A stretch of DNA of 64,000 nt, from positions 1 to 64,000 of the forward strand of contig NZ_BSTL01000033.1 in the NCBI RefSeq assembly GCF_030269485.1, given 5' to 3'. The position numbers were made by a program, and so were the translations under genes. Each line of letters opens with the position of its first letter. Positions within the stretch are counted from its first letter, which is position 1. The notes under the pieces were generated by a model. It ran no database searches. It had not been told where the DNA came from and saw only the letters and a program-made list of their open reading frames with translations. Shown here piece by piece: positions 20,217 through 28,180 of this stretch. This stretch comes from Actinoplanes sp. NBRC 103695 (lineage in GTDB: Bacteria > Actinomycetota > Actinomycetes > Mycobacteriales > Micromonosporaceae).

Positions 20217-21320
20217 CTACCCCCGGGAGAGCACCGCACTCCGCAGAACCGCGGTGAGATCGGCGCTGTCGGCGACGGAACGCCTGGTCATGAGCACGGT
20301 CACCAGGCTGCCGTGGTCGGCCCAGGCGCACACCACGACCGTGTTGCGGCCCGCCTTGCCGGTGCCGCAGCGCTCGTGCACGCCGGTCTCGCCGGTGTCG
20401 AACGCCCGCACGTCCTTGATGTCGTAGTCCGGGGTGAGCTGCTGGATCTGCGCCTCGACGTCCTGCTCGGGGGTGAGCCGCAGGCCGGTGGTGCCGAAGA
20501 TGGTGACCCGTTTGCCGTTGCCGTCGGCGTAGATCCCGGCGAAGGCCCGGCCGTCGCCGAGCTCGGCGGCCAGGTTCTCGGCGGCGCGGCGGCTGGACGA
20601 GTCGTCGCGCAGGTTCAGGTCCGAGACCGAGTCGGGCAGCACCGCGGAGACCGGGTACTGGCCTGCCGCCGGCCACAGGAAGAATGCCGGGACGCCGAGG
20701 CAGAAGACCAGCGTGAGCAGGGTGAACATGCCGAGCTTGCGCAGCGGGCGGCGCTTCTTCGGGCGCGGTGGCAGAGGCTTCTCACCCTGCGGCGGGCCGG
20801 GTGGCCGGAGTCCCTGCGGCGGGCCGGGTGGCCGGAGTCCCTGCGGCGGGCCGGGTGGCTTCGGGCCCGGCGGCGTTTTCACCGCCTGCTTCGCGTACTT
20901 CGGCGGGACGTAGGCGGGCCGCGGTTGCACCGGCAGGCGGTTGGCCTGCGGTGGTGGAGGTGGAGGTGGCGGCGGTGGGGGCGTCTCCACGCGCGTCGGG
21001 GGTGGCGGGGGCGCGGGGGCGTCGATGCGTGTCGGCGGCATCTGCACCGGCTCGGGAACCGGGATCTGCAGCGGATCCCAGGGGGTGTCCTGCCCGGCCC
21101 ACGGATCCACGGCCGGCGTGGTGCCCCAGTCGTCCTCCGGCTCCGGCTCCGCCCTGCGGCGGTTCCAGAGAGGCTTCTTCGGCTGTGGCGGCGGCACGAC
21201 CGCCGACCCGCTCCAGCGCGCCGGAGCGTCCACGGTCGACAGTTCGCCGCTGTCCGCCACGACCCTGGTCGGGTCGGGCAGTCGGGCATCCGGGGGATTT
21301 TCGCCCGGCTGTTCGGCCAT
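20217..21320 (-). CDS. proline-rich membrane protein, CxWADHGS family
   Basis: 367 aa. The N-terminal ~190 residues are disordered and extremely Pro-rich. They include a run of 11 prolines and three copies of a 9-residue PPGPPQGLR-type repeat. Basic residues KPKKRRPLRK precede one membrane segment (MFTLLTLVFCLGVPAFFLW). The outer domain ends with a Cys pair, the second in VVCAWADHGSLV. Its paralog is the 192-989 gene, which has the same order of parts. The long Pro linker could cross a thick layer or bind SH3/WW-like partners, but that is speculation. Confidence 0.85.
   Translation of the reverse strand: MAEQPGENPPDARLPDPTRVVADSGELSTVDAPARWSGSAVVPPPQPKKPLWNRRRAEPEPEDDWGTTPAVDPWAGQDTPWDPLQIPVPEPVQMPPTRIDAPAPPPPPTRVETPPPPPPPPPPPQANRLPVQPRPAYVPPKYAKQAVKTPPGPKPPGPPQGLRPPGPPQGLRPPGPPQGEKPLPPRPKKRRPLRKLGMFTLLTLVFCLGVPAFFLWPAAGQYPVSAVLPDSVSDLNLRDDSSSRRAAENLAAELGDGRAFAGIYADGNGKRVTIFGTTGLRLTPEQDVEAQIQQLTPDYDIKDVRAFDTGETGVHERCGTGKAGRNTVVVCAWADHGSLVTVLMTRRSVADSADLTAVLRSAVLSRG
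20791..20865. repeat. 27-bp in-frame tandem repeat
   Basis: The unit beginning GGCGGGCCGGGTGGCC occurs at 20791 and 20818 without change, and a third time in part from 20845. It encodes the PPGPPQGLR repeats of the minus-strand gene. Confidence 0.85.
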
Positions 21321-21364
21321 CCGTCCGCACCCTCCTCAGCATCGGCTCCGCACCTCAGCGCGAG

Positions 21365-21390
21365 GCCTTATCCCAGGTTATCCGGGGTAT
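21365..21390 (+). promoter_or_regulatory. possible SigB-type promoter of the rsbQP operon
   Basis: GCCT, 16 bases, GGGTAT fits the GNNT-N14/16-GGGTAY pattern of SigB-like promoters in Streptomyces. It lies 100 bp upstream of rsbQ. A SigB-dependent promoter here would give feedback control of the stress operon. The -35 part is short and could arise by chance. Confidence 0.4.
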
Positions 21391-21489
21391 GCCAGCCCGT
21401 AGACGGGCACCGAATCAGACACTGGCTCACAAATGCCGGACAACATGACCGTCGTGCGGAACGCTCCGGAGTCGTAAGGTGACCCCACG

Positions 21490-22281
21490 ATGAATACGAC
21501 CGAGCGCAACGCCGTGACCGTGACCGGGAATCCCACCGGGCAGCCGATGATGTTCGTACACGGCTACGGCTGTGATCAGAACATGTGGCGATACGTCACG
21601 CCGGCCTTCGCCGACGAGTACAAGATCGTGCTCTTCGACCACGTCGGCAACGGGAAATCCGACCTCAGTCAGTACGACGAGAAGAAGTACTCCACGCTGA
21701 ACGGGTACGCCGACGACGTGCTGGAGATCATCGACGAGCACGATCTCCGCGACGTGGTGTTCGTCGGGCACTCGGTGAGCGCGATGATCGGCATCCTGGC
21801 CGCGATCCGCGAGCCCGAGCGCTTCGCCCGGCTGGTGCTGATCGGCCCCTCGCCGCGGTACATCGACGACGAGGGCTACGTCGGCGGCTTCCAGCGCTCC
21901 GACCTCGAGGAGATGCTGGACGCGCTGGACAGCAATTATCTGGGCTGGTCCGCCGCGATGGCCCCGGTGATCATGGGCCACCCGGAGCGGCCGGAGCTCG
22001 GCGAGGAGCTCAAGAACAGCTTCTGCCGGACCGACCCGGAGATCGCCCGCCACTTCGCCCGGGTCACATTCCTCTCCGACAACCGCGCCGACCTGCCCCG
22101 GTTGCGTACGCCGGCCCTGGTTCTGCAGTGCACGGACGACGTCATCGCGCCGACACCGGTGGGGGAGTACGTGCATGCCCAGCTCTCGGGTAGCACACTG
22201 TTCTACATGAATGCGACCGGTCACTGTCCGAACCTCAGCGCGCCGGACGAGACGATCGCCGCCATCAAGGCCTACTTGTAG
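21490..22281 (+). CDS. rsbQ: RsbQ-type alpha/beta hydrolase, stress-response activator
   Basis: 263 aa, the RsbQ length. The nucleophile elbow GHSVSA has Ser95. The acid is the Asp216/217 pair in LQCTDDVIAP and the base His245 in NATGHCPNLSAPDETI, aligning well with the Bacillus subtilis RsbQ triad and C-terminus. RsbQ is needed for the PAS-containing phosphatase RsbP to sense energy stress and is thought to supply a small ligand. The next gene, three bases downstream, encodes an RsbP-like phosphatase, which strongly supports this call. Plain hydrolases of other pathways are a less likely reading. Confidence 0.92.
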   Translation: MNTTERNAVTVTGNPTGQPMMFVHGYGCDQNMWRYVTPAFADEYKIVLFDHVGNGKSDLSQYDEKKYSTLNGYADDVLEIIDEHDLRDVVFVGHSVSAMIGILAAIREPERFARLVLIGPSPRYIDDEGYVGGFQRSDLEEMLDALDSNYLGWSAAMAPVIMGHPERPELGEELKNSFCRTDPEIARHFARVTFLSDNRADLPRLRTPALVLQCTDDVIAPTPVGEYVHAQLSGSTLFYMNATGHCPNLSAPDETIAAIKAYL

Positions 22282-22284
22282 GTC

Positions 22285-24714
22285 ATGAGAGAGCGGGACG
22301 TGACCCAGGATCTGCGCGTGCCGTGGGAGGAGGATCCCGGCGAGTTGTATGAGCACGCACCATGTGGATACCTGACCACGACTCCCGACGGCACGATCGT
22401 CAAGGTCAACGAGACGTTCCTCGCGTGGACCGGCTACACCCGCGAGGACCTCATCGGTCTCCGCCGGTTCCGCGACCTGCTCAGCTCCGGCGGGCAGATC
22501 TACCACGAGACGCACTACGCGCCGCTGCTGCGGATGCAGAACGACGTCCACGAGGTCGCCTTCGACATGGTCTGCGCGGACGGCCACCGGTTGCCCACCC
22601 TGGTCAACTCGGTGCTCGGCCGCGACCCGGACGGACTGCCCCGGCTGATCCGGACCACGATCTTCAATGCCACCGAGCGACGCGGGTACGAGCGGGAACT
22701 GCTGAACGCCCGCCGCGCCGCCGAGGACTCCGAGCGACGGGTCCGCGTACTCCAGGAGATCGTCGCGGAGCTGGCCGCCGCACCCACCGAAACCGGGGTC
22801 GCCGAGGCCCTGGTCCGCGCGCCCGCGCCCGCCTTCGGCGCGAGCGGCGGCAGCGTCTGGCTGACCGGCGCGCGTCCCGGCGAACTGGTCGCCGTCTCGG
22901 CGACCGACCAGGGCGTCAGCGAGGCGGCCGCGGCCGAGGTGGCCCGCCGCGGCGACCTGCACGTGGTGGGCGCGCCGGAGGAGGCGGACGGGCAGCTCCC
23001 CGGGCTGGCCGAGGCGATGCGCGAGGCCGGCCGGGCCACCGTCGTGCTGCTGCCGCTGACCACCGGACCGGCCGCGGACGACGCCGACGTGCGCGGGGTG
23101 CTCGCGTTCGGCTTCGCCGAGCCGCGCCGGCTGTCCGACAGCGAACTACGCGTGGTCCGGCTGCTCGGCCAGCAGGGCGGCCAGGCGCTGGACCGGGCCC
23201 GGCTCTACGACGCGGCGCGGCAGCGGGAGGAGCGGGCCATCCTGCTGGCCGCGACCACCCGGGAGATGGACGAGGAGCCCAGGCTCACCGCGCGGGCGAA
23301 ACGCCTGGTCGAGCGGCTGGTGCCGGATGTCGCCGAGTGGGCCTCGGTGCGCCTGCAGGTGGGACCGGCCGGGCTGCTCGCCGAGTCGGGCGGGCCGGCG
23401 CCGGACGCCGACCTGCTGACCGCGCAGATCGAAGAGGTGACCACCGCGGGCGAGGCGCTGTGGCCGGCGGCCGGCTCCGGCAACGCTGTGCTTCCGCTCG
23501 TCGTCCGTGGCCGGGTGCTCGGCACGCTGGCGCTGCGGACCGGCGCCGAGCCCGGCTTCCTCATCGACCTCGCCGACCGGGCCGCCCTGGCACTGGAGAA
23601 CGCCCGGCTGTACGAGCAGGAGCGGGCCGTCGCGCGGACGCTGCAGCGCAGCCTGCTCGCCGGTACGTTGCCACAGGACTCGCGGTTCGTGGTCGAGACC
23701 CACTACCACGCGGCCGCGCAGGACCTGGAGGTCGGCGGGGACTGGTTCGACGCCTTCATGATCACGCCGGACAGGCTGGCCATCGCGGTCGGCGACGTGG
23801 TCGGCCGGGGCATCGACGCGGCCGCCACGATGGGCCAGCTGCGCAGCGCGATCCGGGCCGTCGCCTCGGCGGACGCCGGACCGGCCAAGGTGCTCAAGAA
23901 ACTCGACCGGTTCGTCGACCGGGTGATCTCGGCGCGGATGGCGACCGTGGCCTACTGCGAGGTCAACCTGGCCTCCGGCACCATGACGTACGCCTGCGCC
24001 GGCCACCTGCCGCCGCTGCTGCACGAGCCCGCCACGCAGGCCCGCTACCTGATGGGCGCCCGGTCCGCGCCGCTGGGCTCGCGGGCCGGCCGCCGCGAGC
24101 GGGTGGAGGACAAGGTCAAGCTGGCCTCCGGCAGCCGCCTGCTGCTCTACACCGACGGCCTGGTGGAACGGCGTAACCGGACGATCGACCGCGGCCTGGA
24201 CCTGATGGCCCGCGAGTGGGCCCGCCGCCGTGACGCGCCCACGACCGGGCTGGCCTCCGGGTTCGCCGACCTGATGGTCGGCCAGGAGCACGCCGACGAC
24301 GTCTGCCTGCTCTGCCTGACGCTGGGCACCGACGACCGGATGGAGCGGTCCATCGGCGCCGACCCGATGCAGATCGCCCTGCTGCGCAAGGAGATGCGCG
24401 CCTGGTTGGCTTCGCACCAGGTGGACGAGGAGAGCATCCAGGGAGTGCTGCTGGCCTGCTCGGAGGCCGTGGCCAACGCGATCGAGCACGGTTACCGCAA
24501 CGACCCGTTCGGCCAGGTCGAGGTCTCCGCGACGGTGTCCGCCGAGGCGGTCGAGGTGGTGGTGGCCGATCGGGGTGTGTGGCGACCGGCGCGCACCGAC
24601 GTGGCGCGCGGACGCGGTCTGCAACTCATCCGCCAGGTGATGGATCATGTGTCTTTCGATCGGAGCGCCGGGACGGTGGTGACCATGCGGCGCACACGCA
24701 AGGGGGACTCGTGA
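22285..24714 (+). CDS. RsbP-like PAS-GAF-GAF-PP2C phosphatase fused to a RsbW-like kinase domain
   Basis: 809 aa, soluble. A PAS domain (about 15-125, HAPCGYLTTTPDGTIVKVN) is followed by a coiled coil (about 130-165). One GAF-like domain lies at about 165-300 and a second at about 315-450. A SpoIIE-type PP2C phosphatase spans about 455-670 (GGDWFDAFMITPDRLAIAVG, GDVVGRGIDAA, ACAGHLPPLL, LYTDGLVERR). A C-terminal HATPase domain covers about 680-809 (N-box EAVANAIEHGY, G-box GRGLQLIRQVMDHV). One chain therefore holds sensor, phosphatase and kinase modules for a STAS protein. The GTGA overlap with the STAS gene supports that partner. The kinase half may be active or only a binding module. Confidence 0.93.
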   Translation: MRERDVTQDLRVPWEEDPGELYEHAPCGYLTTTPDGTIVKVNETFLAWTGYTREDLIGLRRFRDLLSSGGQIYHETHYAPLLRMQNDVHEVAFDMVCADGHRLPTLVNSVLGRDPDGLPRLIRTTIFNATERRGYERELLNARRAAEDSERRVRVLQEIVAELAAAPTETGVAEALVRAPAPAFGASGGSVWLTGARPGELVAVSATDQGVSEAAAAEVARRGDLHVVGAPEEADGQLPGLAEAMREAGRATVVLLPLTTGPAADDADVRGVLAFGFAEPRRLSDSELRVVRLLGQQGGQALDRARLYDAARQREERAILLAATTREMDEEPRLTARAKRLVERLVPDVAEWASVRLQVGPAGLLAESGGPAPDADLLTAQIEEVTTAGEALWPAAGSGNAVLPLVVRGRVLGTLALRTGAEPGFLIDLADRAALALENARLYEQERAVARTLQRSLLAGTLPQDSRFVVETHYHAAAQDLEVGGDWFDAFMITPDRLAIAVGDVVGRGIDAAATMGQLRSAIRAVASADAGPAKVLKKLDRFVDRVISARMATVAYCEVNLASGTMTYACAGHLPPLLHEPATQARYLMGARSAPLGSRAGRRERVEDKVKLASGSRLLLYTDGLVERRNRTIDRGLDLMAREWARRRDAPTTGLASGFADLMVGQEHADDVCLLCLTLGTDDRMERSIGADPMQIALLRKEMRAWLASHQVDEESIQGVLLACSEAVANAIEHGYRNDPFGQVEVSATVSAEAVEVVVADRGVWRPARTDVARGRGLQLIRQVMDHVSFDRSAGTVVTMRRTRKGDS

Positions 24715-25046
24715 ACAACGTCGCCTTCGCCCGCCGCGGGCCCGCCTCGGTGGTCACGCTGTCCGGCGAGCTCGACCTGGCCAACGCGCCTCTGATCGGC
24801 AAGGCGATCGCCGGGAACGTCGGCGACGACGCTCTGCTGATCGACCTGACCAAGGTGTCTTTCCTGGACAGCGCCGGAGTGCGGCTGCTCGACTTCATCG
24901 TCGGCGACATGGACGACCGGGGGCGGGCGATCCGGCTGGTCGTCGGCGAGACCGGCGCCGCCCGGATGACGCTCCAGCTGTGCGCCTTCCGCGACGACCT
25001 GCTTTCCACCGACCTGGAGAAGGCCGCGGCAGAGCTGGGCGCCTGA
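24711..25046 (+). CDS. STAS-domain anti-anti-sigma factor
   Basis: 111 aa from the GTG at 24711, overlapping the upstream stop (GTGA). It has a single STAS domain: VTLSGELDLANAPLIGKAI, LLIDLTKVSFLDSAGVRLL. Ser54 in FLDSAGVRLL is the usual phosphorylation site. In the RsbV/SpoIIAA scheme the unphosphorylated form binds an anti-sigma kinase and releases the sigma factor. No separate anti-sigma kinase or sigma gene lies in this window, so the output is either the fused HATPase domain or proteins encoded elsewhere. Confidence 0.93.
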   Translation: MNNVAFARRGPASVVTLSGELDLANAPLIGKAIAGNVGDDALLIDLTKVSFLDSAGVRLLDFIVGDMDDRGRAIRLVVGETGAARMTLQLCAFRDDLLSTDLEKAAAELGA

Positions 25047-25066
25047 CGCGCGTACCCTGATCTGTC

Positions 25067-27019
25067 ATGAGCGTCGTTTCCGTCTTCCCCAAGCTCGAGC
25101 AGCTGCTGCCCCGGGTCAGCAAGCCGATCCAGTACGTGGGTGGCGAGCTCGGCGCCGTCGTCAAGGAATGGGACGAAACCACCGTCCGCTGGGCACTGAT
25201 GTACCCGGACGCCTACGAGGTGGGCCTGCCCAACCAGGGCGTGCAGATCCTCTACGAGGTGCTCAACGAGCAGCCCGACGTGCTGGCCGAGCGGACGTAC
25301 GCGGTCTGGCCGGACCTCGAGGCGCTGATGAAGGAACACGGCGTCCCGCAGTTCACCCTCGAGGCGCACCGCCCGGTTCATGCCTTCGACGTACTGGGTG
25401 TGTCCTTCGCCACCGAGCTGGGCTACACCAACCTGCTCTCCGCGCTCGACCTCGCCCAGATCCCGATGATGGCCGCCGACCGGGGCGACAACCACCCGAT
25501 CGTGCTGGCCGGCGGGCACGCCAGCTTCAACCCGGAGCCGATCGCCGACTTCATCGACGCCGCCGTGCTCGGTGACGGCGAGGAGGCGGTCCTGGAGATC
25601 ACCGGGATCATCCGGGAGTGGAAGGCGGAGGGCTGCCCGGGCGGCCGGGACGAGCTGCTGCTGCGCCTCGCGCGTACCGAAAGCATCTATGTCCCTCGCT
25701 TCTACGACGTCGACTATCTGCCGGACGGGCGGATCCAGCGCATCGTCCCCAACCGGCCGGACGTGCCGTTCCGGGTGCACAAGCGCACGACGATGGACCT
25801 CGACGCGTGGCCGTACCCGAAGAAGCCGCTGGTCCCGCTGGCCGAGACGGTCCACGAGCGGTACGCGGTGGAGATCTTCCGCGGCTGCACGCGCGGCTGC
25901 CGGTTCTGCCAGGCGGGCATGATCACCCGGCCGGTGCGTGAGCGGTCGATCACCACGGTGGGCCAGATGGTCAAGGAGGGCCTGGAGTTCTCCGGGTTCA
26001 ACGAGGTGGGCCTGCTCTCGCTGTCCAGCGCCGACCACTCCGAGATCGGCGACATGTGCTCCGGCCTGGCCGAGCAGTACGCCGACACGAACGTCTCGCT
26101 GTCGCTGCCCTCGACCCGGGTGGACGCGTTCAACATCGACCTGGCCCAGGAGCTGTCCCGCAACGGGCGGCGCACCGGCCTCACCTTCGCGCCCGAGGGT
26201 GGCTCGGAGCGGATCCGCAAGGTCATCAACAAGATGGTGACCGAGGAGGACCTGATCCGGACGGTCGTCACGGCGTACTCGAACGGCTGGCGGCAGGTGA
26301 AGCTGTACTTCATGTGCGGCCTGCCCACCGAGACCGACGAGGACGTGCTGCAGATCGCCCGGATGGCACACGAGGTGATCAAGGCCGGCCGGACCGCGGC
26401 GGGCACCAAGGACATCCGTTGCACGGTCTCCATCGGCGGGTTCGTGCCCAAGCCGCACACTCCGTTCCAGTGGGCCAAGATGGAGCGGCCCGAGGTGATC
26501 GACGCCCGGCTGAAGATGCTCAAGGCGGAGATCAACTCGGACCGGTCGCTGGGCCGGGCGATCGGCTTCCGCTACCACGACGGTGAGCCGTCGCTGATCG
26601 AGGGCCTGCTGTCGCGCGGCGACCGCCGGGTCGGCGCGGTCATCAAGCGGGTCTGGGACAAGGGCGGCCGGTTCGACGGCTGGTCCGAGCACTTCTCGTA
26701 CTCCCGCTGGGTCGAGGCGTGCGCCGAGGTGCTGCCGGACTTCGGCGTGGACCTGGACTGGTACACCACCCGCGAGCGCGAGCAGCTCGAGGTGCTGCCC
26801 TGGGAGCACCTGGACTCCGGGCTGGACAAGGACTGGCTCTGGCAGGACTGGCAGGACTCGATGTCCGAGTACGAGCAGGACGACTGCCGCTGGACGCCCT
26901 GCTTCGACTGCGGCGTGTGCCCGTCCATGGACACCGAGATCCAGATCGGGCCCACCGGTAAGAAGCTGCTGCCGCTGACGCCGGTGAACGGACTGAAGGT
27001 GCCCGCGCACACCCATTAA
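25067..27019 (+). CDS. TIGR03960-family B12-binding radical SAM protein
   Basis: 650 aa. A B12-binding-like N-terminal region (about 60-180) is followed by the radical SAM core. The 4Fe-4S motif CTRGCRFC is at about residues 275-282. The C-terminus has a Cys-rich segment (WTPCFDCGVCPSMD). The reaction is not known. In most actinobacteria the next gene is the TIGR03936/DUF2344 partner followed by rne. Here that partner is 10 kb away at 37289, with a sugar-gene island between. The ATG at 25067 follows the STAS stop by 20 bp. The two could be co-transcribed, but the functions seem unrelated. Confidence 0.93.
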   Translation: MSVVSVFPKLEQLLPRVSKPIQYVGGELGAVVKEWDETTVRWALMYPDAYEVGLPNQGVQILYEVLNEQPDVLAERTYAVWPDLEALMKEHGVPQFTLEAHRPVHAFDVLGVSFATELGYTNLLSALDLAQIPMMAADRGDNHPIVLAGGHASFNPEPIADFIDAAVLGDGEEAVLEITGIIREWKAEGCPGGRDELLLRLARTESIYVPRFYDVDYLPDGRIQRIVPNRPDVPFRVHKRTTMDLDAWPYPKKPLVPLAETVHERYAVEIFRGCTRGCRFCQAGMITRPVRERSITTVGQMVKEGLEFSGFNEVGLLSLSSADHSEIGDMCSGLAEQYADTNVSLSLPSTRVDAFNIDLAQELSRNGRRTGLTFAPEGGSERIRKVINKMVTEEDLIRTVVTAYSNGWRQVKLYFMCGLPTETDEDVLQIARMAHEVIKAGRTAAGTKDIRCTVSIGGFVPKPHTPFQWAKMERPEVIDARLKMLKAEINSDRSLGRAIGFRYHDGEPSLIEGLLSRGDRRVGAVIKRVWDKGGRFDGWSEHFSYSRWVEACAEVLPDFGVDLDWYTTREREQLEVLPWEHLDSGLDKDWLWQDWQDSMSEYEQDDCRWTPCFDCGVCPSMDTEIQIGPTGKKLLPLTPVNGLKVPAHTH

Positions 27020-27032
27020 GGGCGGGTTCGCG

Positions 27033-27060
27033 TTGAACGGGACGTGTTAATCCCGTTCAA
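27033..27060. promoter_or_regulatory. perfect inverted repeat over the wecE start codon
   Basis: TTGAACGGGA and TCCCGTTCAA are perfect 10-bp arms around the 8-base loop CGTGTTAA. The loop contains the GTG start (27044) and the TTA second codon. It may be an operator or an RNA hairpin that controls initiation. Confidence 0.7.
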
Positions 27061-28180
27061 TCGCATCTCCCTGGCCGACCGGGAGCTGGAATACCTGACC
27101 ACGGCCGCCGCCTCCGGGGCCACGTCGGGTGATGGCCCGTTCACGCGGCGGGCCACCCACCTGCTCACCGGCATTACCTCGTCGCCGTACGCGCTGCTCA
27201 CCACCTCCTGCACGCACGCGCTGGAGCTGAGCGCCCTGCTGCTCGAGCTGGAACCGGGCGACGAGGTGATCATGCCGTCGTTCACGTTCGTCTCGACCGC
27301 CAACGCGTTCGTGCTGCGTGGCGCCGTCCCGGTCTTCGTGGACTGCCGGCCGGACACGCTCAACCTGGACGAGCGGGCGGTGGAGGCCGCGATCACGCCA
27401 CGCACCAAGGCGATCGTGGTGGTCCACTACGCCGGCGTGGCCTGCGCGATGGACCCGATCACCGAGATCGCCCGGCGGCACGGCGTTCCGGTGATCGAGG
27501 ACAACGCGCACGGGCTGGGCGGCTCGTACCGCGGGCGGCCGCTGGGCTCGCTCGGCGCGCTGGCCACGCAGAGCTTCCACGCCACCAAGAACGTCCAGTG
27601 CGGTGAGGGTGGCGCGCTGCTGGTCAACGACGCCGGGCTGCGTGAGCGTGCCGAGATCCTGCGGGAGAAGGGCACCGACCGCAGCCGGTTCATGCGCGGC
27701 CAGGTGGACAAGTACACCTGGCGGGACGTCGGCTCGTCGTACCTGCCGTCGGACGTTCTCGCGGCGGGGCTGACCGCGCAGCTCGAGGCGTTCGGCGAGA
27801 TCCAGCGGCGGCGGCACGAGATCTGGTCGGCCTACTACGAGGCTTGTGACGAATTCGTCCGGCCGACCGTGCCGTCGGACACCGAGCACGCCGCTCATCT
27901 CTTCTACGTGCTCGCCACGTCGAATGCCGAGCGCTCCCGGCTGATCGAGCACCTGGCCTCAGCAGGGGTGCAGGCGACGTTCCACTATCAGCCGCTGCAC
28001 GACTCGCCGGCCGGGCTGCGGTTCGGGCGGACCGGGCCGGGTGGCTGCCCGGTCACCGAGGACGTGGCGGAACGGCTGGTCCGGCTGCCGCTCTACCCGG
28101 GACTGTCCGACCGGGAGGCCGCGACGGTGATCGCAGCGGTGCGGTCGTTCCGGCCGGTCTCCGTGGTGGCCGTCCGATGA
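27044..28180 (+). CDS. wecE: dTDP-4-amino-4,6-dideoxygalactose transaminase (WecE/RffA type)
   Basis: 378 aa, DegT/DnrJ/EryC1 fold-type I PLP enzyme. The N-terminus IPFNRISLADRELEYL and the blocks SGDGPFTRRA, PSFTFVSTANAFVLRGA and DCRPDTLNLDE are those of WecE. The PLP lysine is Lys182 in FHATKNVQCGEGGAL. It would convert dTDP-4-keto-6-deoxyglucose, the product of RmlB encoded nearby, to the 4-amino sugar with glutamate. Start GTG at 27044. The second codon is TTA, rare in such genomes and often bldA-dependent. No ribosome binding site is evident. The stop overlaps the next ATG (ATGA). Confidence 0.9.
   Translation: MLIPFNRISLADRELEYLTTAAASGATSGDGPFTRRATHLLTGITSSPYALLTTSCTHALELSALLLELEPGDEVIMPSFTFVSTANAFVLRGAVPVFVDCRPDTLNLDERAVEAAITPRTKAIVVVHYAGVACAMDPITEIARRHGVPVIEDNAHGLGGSYRGRPLGSLGALATQSFHATKNVQCGEGGALLVNDAGLRERAEILREKGTDRSRFMRGQVDKYTWRDVGSSYLPSDVLAAGLTAQLEAFGEIQRRRHEIWSAYYEACDEFVRPTVPSDTEHAAHLFYVLATSNAERSRLIEHLASAGVQATFHYQPLHDSPAGLRFGRTGPGGCPVTEDVAERLVRLPLYPGLSDREAATVIAAVRSFRPVSVVAVR

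Noticed and set aside
20206..20239. Upstream start of the photolyase at 20239
   Set aside because: The extra residues overlap the stop of the preceding gene and lack family similarity; MTRRWLFADQLG is the usual start.
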